A DNA stretch of 7,330 bases from JAAYYY01 sp032260445 (GTDB lineage: Bacteria; Chloroflexota; Anaerolineae; Promineifilales; Promineifilaceae), in NCBI GenBank assembly GCA_032260445.1, contig JAVVFG010000216.1, positions 1 to 7,330 of the forward strand, given 5' to 3'. A model generated the notes under the pieces. It had not been told where the DNA came from. It made no database searches and saw only the letters and a program-made list of their open reading frames with translations. Shown here one piece after another: positions 1-4,935 of this stretch. Numbering within the stretch: the stretch's first letter is position 1; the number at the start of each line of letters is the position of its first letter. The position numbers were made by a program, and so were the translations under genes.

Positions 1-208
1 TGAGCGAGCGCAGCGCGTGCAGTTTGTTATAAGCTTTGTCTTCGGATTGCTGCCGGACGGTGCACGTCTCCAGAACGATGACGTTGGCGTCTTCGGCACG
101 GTCGGTCCCCTGGTAGCCGAGCTTCTCGAGCTCCGTGGCTACCCGCCGTGCGTCGGCATAATTCATCTGGCAACCCGTGATCCAGAAATGATACGTCTTA
201 TCAGCCAT
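1..208 (-). CDS. miaB: MiaB-type tRNA methylthiotransferase, N-terminal fragment (cut by window edge)
   Basis: This is the first 69 codons of a radical-SAM methylthiotransferase; the rest lies beyond the window. MiaB adds a methylthio group to C2 of N6-isopentenyladenosine at position 37 of tRNAs reading U-starting codons, in the cytoplasm, using two 4Fe-4S clusters. The visible part is the N-terminal UPF0004 (MTTase) domain: TGCQMNYADARRVATELEKL at residues 11–30 and VIVLETCTVRQQSEDKA at 43–59. Cys13 and Cys49 are the first two of the three cysteines that ligate the auxiliary cluster; the third would fall past the edge. GCQMN and the TCTVR..SEDK block fit MiaB better than RimO, but MtaB-like relatives cannot be fully excluded without the radical-SAM and TRAM parts. 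The ATG start places the first Cys at the usual distance. No good Shine-Dalgarno is visible, only a weak GGA. The methyltransferase gene ends 39 bp upstream on the same strand, so co-transcription is likely. Confidence 0.88.
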   Translation of the reverse strand, partial: MADKTYHFWITGCQMNYADARRVATELEKLGYQGTDRAEDANVIVLETCTVRQQSEDKAYNKLHALRSL

Positions 209-218
209 AATCCAGTCC

Positions 219-269
219 GAAGTTGAAAGTTGTGAGGCGGAACGCTGCTAACTTCTGACTTCCAACTTC
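219..269 (-). repeat. Heptamer repeats forming an imperfect inverted repeat upstream of miaB
   Basis: On the minus strand three adjacent heptamers, GAAGTTG, GAAGTCA and GAAGTTA, occupy 269–249. The same motif occurs in the other orientation at 219–232 on the plus strand as GAAGTTG then AAAGTTG. Arms 219–231 and 257–269 match at 11 of 13 positions, and one mismatch becomes a G·U pair in minus-strand RNA, giving a 12-bp stem with a loop of about 25 nt. No T-run follows, so it does not look like a standard intrinsic terminator. The repeat supplies the last codons of the methyltransferase, and the downstream arm ends 10 nt before the miaB ATG. It resembles short heptanucleotide repeats known between genes in some bacteria; whether it is dispersed in this genome cannot be seen here. 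Confidence 0.6.
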
Positions 270-1066
270 TCTTTTCTCACTACAAATAACGCTTCGGATA
301 AGCGGAATCTGATTGTACCGGCCGCGATCTGGGGGGTCAAAAACTCTAACACTTCCTCAGGGGCACGAGTAAGCAGCACCCGCAGGCGCGTTAAGGTCGG
401 CTCCGTCACCCCCATGCGCGCCGCCCACGGTCCAAAGGCCAGCCACTTCCAGTCGAGCGACTCCTGTTCCACGACGAACCCGGCAGCGAGGAACGCCTGG
501 CGCCACTCGTAGATGCTCAGACAGCGCGCGTGGCTGGGATCGCGCAGCCGCTCGAGGGCGTTAATGTAACGCCCTGCTTCGTTCTGTATCCGCGCCTTCT
601 TTCCGCTGCGCAGGCTGCCCGGCACGACGTTGTCGACGAGCAGCAACCGGCCGCCCGGCCGGAGGATGCGCTTCGCCTCGGCAAGAAACTCGTGCCTGTC
701 GGGAAAGTGATGCGCTGCTAGCCGGCACGTGACCAGGTCGAAGTGATCCGCCGCAAAGGGCAGCGCCTCGGCAGCGGCGACCGCGGACGTCACGTTTGGC
801 AGCCCTTTCTCGCCCGCCAGCGCCTGTGCCTTAGCCGCCATCGAACCCGTCACGTCCGTCGCCACCACGTGCGCGACATGCGGCGCGAACGCGTGCGCCG
901 TATGGCCCGCGCCCGTGGCGACGTCGAGCACCTGCCACGTGGGCGCAGGCTGCAACAGGGTCACCAGCCTTCCCAGACTCTCAGGGTCGGCATGGACAGG
1001 GCTCGTGGCGTAGTCGCCGGCGCGGGCGCCAAACTGCGCCTGTACCTGTGCGCGGTTGCTGCTCAT
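248..1066 (-). CDS. Class I SAM-dependent methyltransferase (UbiE/YcgJ-like), 272 aa
   Basis: A cytoplasmic methyltransferase with the Rossmann-like class I fold. The SAM-binding motif I is VLDVATGAGHTA at residues 46–57; an acidic residue at the end of strand 2, Asp71 in TDVTGSM, should hold the ribose; AEALPF (99–104) is the adenine-side loop; FDLVTCRLAAHHF (109–121) is motif II; LRPGGRLLLVDNV (135–147) is motif III. The N-terminal FGARAGDYATSPVHAD is typical of the UbiE/YcgJ-like Methyltransf_11 group, which includes ubiquinone/menaquinone and many small-molecule enzymes. The substrate cannot be read from sequence. Length is normal for the group. The final residues, EKLEVRS, are encoded by heptamer repeat DNA and are probably a recent, non-functional extension. 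The ATG start is 21 bp after the oxidoreductase stop; no clear Shine-Dalgarno is visible there, which fits translation coupled to the upstream gene. Confidence 0.88.
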   Translation of the reverse strand: MSSNRAQVQAQFGARAGDYATSPVHADPESLGRLVTLLQPAPTWQVLDVATGAGHTAHAFAPHVAHVVATDVTGSMAAKAQALAGEKGLPNVTSAVAAAEALPFAADHFDLVTCRLAAHHFPDRHEFLAEAKRILRPGGRLLLVDNVVPGSLRSGKKARIQNEAGRYINALERLRDPSHARCLSIYEWRQAFLAAGFVVEQESLDWKWLAFGPWAARMGVTEPTLTRLRVLLTRAPEEVLEFLTPQIAAGTIRFRLSEALFVVRKEKLEVRS

Positions 1067-1087
1067 CGCCCAATCAGCCCAACGAAG

Positions 1088-2248
1088 CTAGACAACGTTG
1101 TACTCCTCGATCAGGCGCCCTTCGGCAAATCGTGCCAGATCGAGCATGGAAATGTCCAGAGACTGCGGCTCGCCCTGCAGAATTATCTCCGCGAGCAGCA
1201 GGCCCGCGCCCGGACCATGCATGAACCCATGACCGGAGAAGCCGGTGACAACGTAATAGCCCTCTACTTCGGGCACAGCCCCGATAATCGGGTGCGCGTC
1301 CGGCGTGACTTCGTACAGCCCAGCCCAGTGCGCCTGCAATCCGGCGCGCTCCAGCAGCGGCAGCCGGGCGATGGCGTGCTCCAGGTGCACCAGCTCCCAC
1401 TCGGGATCGACGCTCTCGTCGAAACCGGCCGGCTCATCTGGATTGGACATCCCCGTCAGCAGCCCGTCGCCCTCGCGGTGGAAATAGAGGCTCTGCGCGA
1501 AGTCAATGACGAAAGGGAAGTCTGGCGCCAGCTCTGGCAGCGGTGTCGTCGTCAGCATCTGCCGCCGCACCGGAGTCACCGGCAACGGCACGCCTGCCAG
1601 CCGGCTCACCGAGTCGGCCCACGGCCCCGTCGCGTTGACGACGACGTCACAGGAGATCCGCCCGAGCGGCGTCTCCACCCCGGCGATGCGCCCGCCGCTG
1701 ACGGCAATCCCCGTAACCGGCGCATCGGTAAAAGCGCGCACCCCTTCTCGCTGCCCGGCGCGAATATAGCCGGCAACCACGCCGTTCGGGTCGGCCAACC
1801 CATCGCCGCTGTGGTAGGTCGCCGCCAGCACGTCGTCCACCTCCAGCTGCGGCGCCATCCGCCGCACCTCCTCCCGGCTAAGCCACGCCGTCTCCACACC
1901 CAGCTTCCGCTGCATCGCGACGTTGTACCGGAACTTAGCGACATCCGTCTCGTTCGTCAGCAAAAACAGATAGCCCGGCCACTGCAAATCAATCGCCTGC
2001 CCCGTCTCCGCCTCGAACCGCTCCAGCATCGGCAGGCTCAACAAGCTAAGCTGCACGTTTATCGGCGTGCTGAACTGGTACCTGATGCCCCCGGCACATT
2101 TCCCGGTGGCTCCCTGCCCAAAGAATGATTGTTTCTCCAAAAGCACCACCTCCCCCTCCCCCTGCAACGCCAGGTGGTATGCGGTGCTCGCGCCCATCAC
2201 CCCACCACCGATGACGACGACGTTCGCTCGTTGTGGCAAACTAACCAT
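1088..2248 (-). CDS. FAD-dependent oxidoreductase, DAO family (sarcosine oxidase beta-like), 386 aa
   Basis: A flavoprotein of the D-amino-acid/sarcosine oxidase family, which oxidises secondary or tertiary amines (sarcosine, dimethylglycine, proline-like compounds) through a hydride transfer to FAD. It opens with the dinucleotide fold VVVIGGGVMGASTAYHLA (GGGVMG at residues 14–19) and Glu38 at the end of strand 2 for the adenosine ribose. GATGKCAGGIRYQF (46–59) is the second flavin loop, NATGPWAD (205–212) a third FAD contact, and GLYEVTPDAHPIIG (310–323) with TGFSGHGFMHGPGAG (335–349) form the C-terminal flavin site. Length matches the family. Where monomeric sarcosine oxidase has the cysteine that binds FAD covalently (C-M-Y-T-x-T-P-D), this protein has Gly310, so FAD is probably non-covalent. 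I chose the ATG at 2248 over an in-frame TTG at 2281 because AAGGAAG sits just upstream and the protein then begins right before the FAD fold. The true substrate is unknown. Confidence 0.88.
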   Translation of the reverse strand: MVSLPQRANVVVIGGGVMGASTAYHLALQGEGEVVLLEKQSFFGQGATGKCAGGIRYQFSTPINVQLSLLSLPMLERFEAETGQAIDLQWPGYLFLLTNETDVAKFRYNVAMQRKLGVETAWLSREEVRRMAPQLEVDDVLAATYHSGDGLADPNGVVAGYIRAGQREGVRAFTDAPVTGIAVSGGRIAGVETPLGRISCDVVVNATGPWADSVSRLAGVPLPVTPVRRQMLTTTPLPELAPDFPFVIDFAQSLYFHREGDGLLTGMSNPDEPAGFDESVDPEWELVHLEHAIARLPLLERAGLQAHWAGLYEVTPDAHPIIGAVPEVEGYYVVTGFSGHGFMHGPGAGLLLAEIILQGEPQSLDISMLDLARFAEGRLIEEYNVV

Positions 2249-2251
2249 CTG

Positions 2252-2258
2252 CTTCCTT
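2252..2258 (-). promoter_or_regulatory. Ribosome binding site deciding the oxidoreductase start
   Basis: AAGGAAG on the minus strand ends 3 nt before the ATG at 2248 (5 nt if AAGGA is taken as the core). It supports this ATG over the upstream in-frame TTG at 2281. A second purine-rich box, AGGAGGG at 2264–2270, lies 15 nt from the ATG, which is long for normal initiation; it would fit no other in-frame start. Confidence 0.6.
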
Positions 2259-2284
2259 CTTTTCCCTCCTACCGGCCTCAATTG

Positions 2285-2309
2285 GCGCCACCCAGTTTGC
2301 GACTGGCGC
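2285..2309 (-). other. Small competing stem-loops in the oxidoreductase leader
   Basis: GCGCCA at 2285–2290 can pair with TGGCGC at 2304–2309, while CCAGT at 2292–2296 can pair with ACTGG at 2302–2306. The two stems share bases 2304–2306 and exclude each other. TGGCGCCA at 2283–2290 is also a perfect 8-bp palindrome. No T-run follows on either strand, so a classical terminator is not supported. This could be a weak RNA structure, an operator, or chance in GC-rich DNA. Confidence 0.25.
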
Positions 2310-2316
2310 GGCCACT

Positions 2317-2322
2317 ATTGTA
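2317..2322 (-). promoter_or_regulatory. Possible -10 hexamer upstream of the oxidoreductase
   Basis: TACAAT on the minus strand matches the bacterial -10 consensus at 5 of 6 bases and lies about 70 bp before the oxidoreductase ATG, just after the stop of the gene upstream. At 16–18 bp further upstream the sequence is G-rich with no good -35 box, so this is only a hint that the oxidoreductase–methyltransferase–miaB group has its own promoter. Confidence 0.22.
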
Positions 2323-2338
2323 GCCTACTCGTGCGTGT

Positions 2339-4840
2339 TCACCCCACCCAAGCCACCATGATGCAGTCCGTTTGACCGAAGGGAAGCCACAACTGGTATG
2401 GCTCGCCGTCAATCTGGTGGCCCGGCGCCATGAGGCCGATGCCCCCAAGCGCGGACCAGGCAAGCCATGCACCATCCGGGCTCCAATCATAGGCCGGCAG
2501 AAGGAACCGTTCCGCGGCGCCGCGGACCACCTCCGGCGCCGCTTGCCCGGCAAGATCCAGCAGCCAGTATGCCTGCCGAGGTTGTTGACCCCAAACGGTA
2601 AGCGGGACCAGAAGCCATCGCTCAGTATCGACCTGCGGCACCAGATCGAAGCCCGCTGCCGCGTCGATCTCTGCGCGCACGACCGGTATGATCGGGCTAA
2701 CGACACGCCAGGAAGAGGGTCGAGGTATTTCCAGAAGGTAGCTCTTATTCCGTGCCGTAGCCACTAGGAAAAGCGTATCCGGCACGTTCTTGCTGACGGT
2801 CAAAGAAGTGAAGACCACCGCGTCATCCCCCCCGATCGCGGCCATCGCGGTGCGGGCGTCGACGAGGACCGCAGACTGGCCGTCTAGGTCCTGGACCATG
2901 ATACGCTCGAACTGCGGCTCGAACTGCGCATCTGGACGCCCGCGCAAGTAGGCGAATGTCGTGTCGTTGAGCCACACGGGCGAAGCACCTTGCGCCACCT
3001 CTCTCCACTGCTCGCCCCTGCCTCGCAGCGAGATTGTGTCAGTGCCCAGAAGAGCCATAGACGATGCGAGTTCGTAGTTACCGGCCGGAGACGCCTCTAC
3101 CACGCCAGGCGTCTCTTCCCAGGTACAGCCGCCGGCACCGCATTCACGAAGGTCCAGCATGCCGACACGTGGCTCATCCGCGCTCTCCAGTCCAATCAAC
3201 GCAACCGGCACCAGATCCCGGTGCTTTGCCAGCGGAATCCAGACCGTGTTGCCTCCCTCGCCGATTTGCTCGACCGGCTCGCCGGGCTGCTTGCGAAACA
3301 GCCTGAACCGCGGAACGTCATCATCGCCGTCCACGAAGCTGATTGCAGAAACGTAGTAGGTGTCCTCGCTCGCTACTACCATGGCGAATGCTGTCTCTGT
3401 GCCGAGGTCCAGCTCCTGTGTCCAGCTATCTTCACGCAGATCGTAACGCCACACTTCCTCGCCCTGTACGCCGCACACCGCCAGGAGATCGGCGTCGGGC
3501 AAGGCCAGCCCGGGCGGGCGGGGCGGCGGCTCGTACCGCTCCTGGGCAAAGGCAAGCAAGGGCGGGCCCATCGCTTCTTGCTCGCCGGGCCCCATAGGGG
3601 TGAAGAAGCTCCACCAATGCCCGAACGACGAAAAGTCGATCAGGGCCGCCTCGAGCTCGGCGACACTCGCTGGCTGCGCCCCGGCAACGGTTGGCGGCGC
3701 TGTCAGGAAGAAGGCAACGAGGGTGCGGATTTCAAGCGGCAGCGCCGTAGAGACTGGCGCCGGCGCCTTTATCTGCCACTTTTGCGACAGCGTCACAAAA
3801 AACTGATTGACATCCGTTACGGCCTCCAGCGCATCTATCGAGTCCGATGGCGGCAGCAGGGGCGGCGCAAGACCGAGCTGATTAAGCCGTTCCTGCTGCA
3901 GCGCCTGCCAGAACAACACCTGGTCGCAGCACTCCCATTTAGTCACCACGGGAACGAGAGCGCTCAGGAGATAGCGAGCATACGTGCTCCGTAAGGCGTT
4001 ATAACCAGCATCGTTCTGTGGAATACCAATGAGTGAAGGGGCGGGTAAGTTGACTTCAGGGCCACTTTGTAGCATGTTCCTGCCATCGTCAAAGCGGAAT
4101 ACACTCTCTATGTCGGTGCCAAACGTGACGGTCAGCAACTGGTCCTCCGGACAGCCGGCTACCAGCAGGGCGCACATTGCGCCGACGTCGGCGGCTAGGT
4201 CCTTTGCCAGCTGCCGCACGACGGCGCCATCCCGCTGCGGAAAACGAAATTCAGCGACCGACGTGCGCACGGAACGCCGGGGTCCCCAGAACTCTGTCTC
4301 GGGCGGCGCCAGGAGCCAGCGGTTGCTGCCACGGCGAAAGACAAAGGTCTGCTTGAGCAGGGCAGGCTCCGCGGTCACACTGAGCCCTCCCGGCGTGTAG
4401 CGTTGCAGCAACTCCAGCTCGGCGGAGCGCAAGCCCGGGTCCAGCGTCAGCGATAGCTCCTCTGGTGCTCCCTCCGGCTCCAGCGCCAGCAGGCGGGCGA
4501 TTGCCGTATAACCCCTACCCTCTTCGACGAGCGCCCGCTGTGTGTCGGCCCAGTTGTCCTCGCGCCCTGAGAGGACAGTGCGCAGCAGCTCCGGGTCATC
4601 GGTGGCGGCGGCGCGTTCCACGAGACTCTGGCTGAGGCGCACATCCTCCTCGAGCTGGCTAACACTGGCCTCTATCCGCTGCTCGGCAAGCCGCCAGAGA
4701 TAGAAGCCGGCCGCAACGGTCGCAACGAGGGCCAGGAGGTACCAGCGCCAGCGCGGCGTATGGACCGGCCCCCGGCGCTTTTCCTCGCGCCAGCCTGGTG
4801 GCGGGCTGTCATCGTCGCTCGTATGCCACTCAAACCCCAT
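2339..4840 (-). CDS. Membrane-anchored protein with C-terminal beta-propeller-like (PD40/TolB-type) region, 833 aa
   Basis: No named gene is recognised. A charged cytoplasmic N-terminus (REEKRRG at residues 18–24) precedes one hydrophobic helix at about 33–51 (YLLALVATVAAGFYLW), so most of the protein should lie outside the cytoplasm. Residues 52–115 are helical and acidic. Residues 115–185 alternate strands and end in TFVFRRGSNRWLLAPP, which reads like an NTF2-like fold (inference). Residues 195–345 (EFRFPQRDGAVVRQLAKDLA, then LPAPSLIGIPQNDAGYNALR) are spaced like a peptidase-MA-type domain, but I see no HExxH, so it would be inactive. From about 449 to the end there are repeated beta-rich units of 45–60 residues, with PD40-like turns GASPVWLNDTTFAYLR (618–633) and YDWSPDGAWLAW (784–795), suggesting six or seven propeller blades. 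Such regions usually bind proteins or sugars. The ATG has GAGGT 7 nt upstream. It follows the transglycosylase gene after 95 bp, so a shared envelope role is plausible but unproven. Confidence 0.78.
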   Translation of the reverse strand: MGFEWHTSDDDSPPPGWREEKRRGPVHTPRWRWYLLALVATVAAGFYLWRLAEQRIEASVSQLEEDVRLSQSLVERAAATDDPELLRTVLSGREDNWADTQRALVEEGRGYTAIARLLALEPEGAPEELSLTLDPGLRSAELELLQRYTPGGLSVTAEPALLKQTFVFRRGSNRWLLAPPETEFWGPRRSVRTSVAEFRFPQRDGAVVRQLAKDLAADVGAMCALLVAGCPEDQLLTVTFGTDIESVFRFDDGRNMLQSGPEVNLPAPSLIGIPQNDAGYNALRSTYARYLLSALVPVVTKWECCDQVLFWQALQQERLNQLGLAPPLLPPSDSIDALEAVTDVNQFFVTLSQKWQIKAPAPVSTALPLEIRTLVAFFLTAPPTVAGAQPASVAELEAALIDFSSFGHWWSFFTPMGPGEQEAMGPPLLAFAQERYEPPPRPPGLALPDADLLAVCGVQGEEVWRYDLREDSWTQELDLGTETAFAMVVASEDTYYVSAISFVDGDDDVPRFRLFRKQPGEPVEQIGEGGNTVWIPLAKHRDLVPVALIGLESADEPRVGMLDLRECGAGGCTWEETPGVVEASPAGNYELASSMALLGTDTISLRGRGEQWREVAQGASPVWLNDTTFAYLRGRPDAQFEPQFERIMVQDLDGQSAVLVDARTAMAAIGGDDAVVFTSLTVSKNVPDTLFLVATARNKSYLLEIPRPSSWRVVSPIIPVVRAEIDAAAGFDLVPQVDTERWLLVPLTVWGQQPRQAYWLLDLAGQAAPEVVRGAAERFLLPAYDWSPDGAWLAWSALGGIGLMAPGHQIDGEPYQLWLPFGQTDCIMVAWVG

Positions 4841-4847
4841 CGCTGCT

Positions 4848-4852
4848 ACCTC
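4848..4852 (-). promoter_or_regulatory. Ribosome binding site of the 833-aa propeller protein
   Basis: GAGGT on the minus strand lies 7 nt before the ATG at 4840, a normal Shine-Dalgarno spacing, and supports that start codon. Confidence 0.6.
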
Positions 4853-4880
4853 GGTGCCGGCTTTGTATTCACGAACACTG

Positions 4881-4911
4881 TGCTGCGGCTACCCGTGGAA
4901 TAGCCGCAGCA
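4881..4911 (-). terminator. Perfect 11-bp stem-loop after the transglycosylase gene (terminator-like)
   Basis: TGCTGCGGCTA at 4881–4891 and its exact reverse complement TAGCCGCAGCA at 4901–4911 enclose a 9-nt loop. The stem is GC-rich and begins 25 nt after the transglycosylase stop, a normal place for an intrinsic terminator. No T-run follows on the minus strand, or on the plus strand, so it may instead be a partial terminator, an mRNA 3'-end stabiliser that tunes expression of the next gene, or a protein-binding palindrome. The strand given is that of the flanking genes. Confidence 0.5.
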
Positions 4912-4935
4912 TCCGTCTGGCGTGAAAGCTTGCGC

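Noticed and set aside
17..226. Plus-strand 69-codon frame at the left edge
   Set aside because: It is the antisense of the MiaB N-terminus, whose GCQMN and TCTVR motifs are unmistakable on the minus strand.
743..2128. Plus-strand open frame of 461 codons across the methyltransferase and oxidoreductase genes
   Set aside because: It is antisense to two clear enzyme genes, is very rich in Arg, His, Gln and Pro, has no recognisable motif, and crosses the boundary between them. GC-rich DNA often leaves such open shadow frames.
2249..2281. Eleven-codon N-terminal extension of the oxidoreductase from a TTG
   Set aside because: The extension is basic and lacks family similarity, while the ATG at 2248 has AAGGAAG upstream and starts just before the FAD fold.
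2990..3994. Plus-strand open frame of 334 codons inside the propeller gene
   Set aside because: Antisense to the 833-aa gene, with Arg/Gln-rich composition and no domain signal; the minus-strand frame has a ribosome site, membrane anchor and propeller-like repeats.
4841..4880. Promoter between the hairpin and the propeller gene (TACAAA near 4859–4868)
   Set aside because: The -10-like sequence is weak and the correctly spaced -35 position falls inside the hairpin with no match to consensus.
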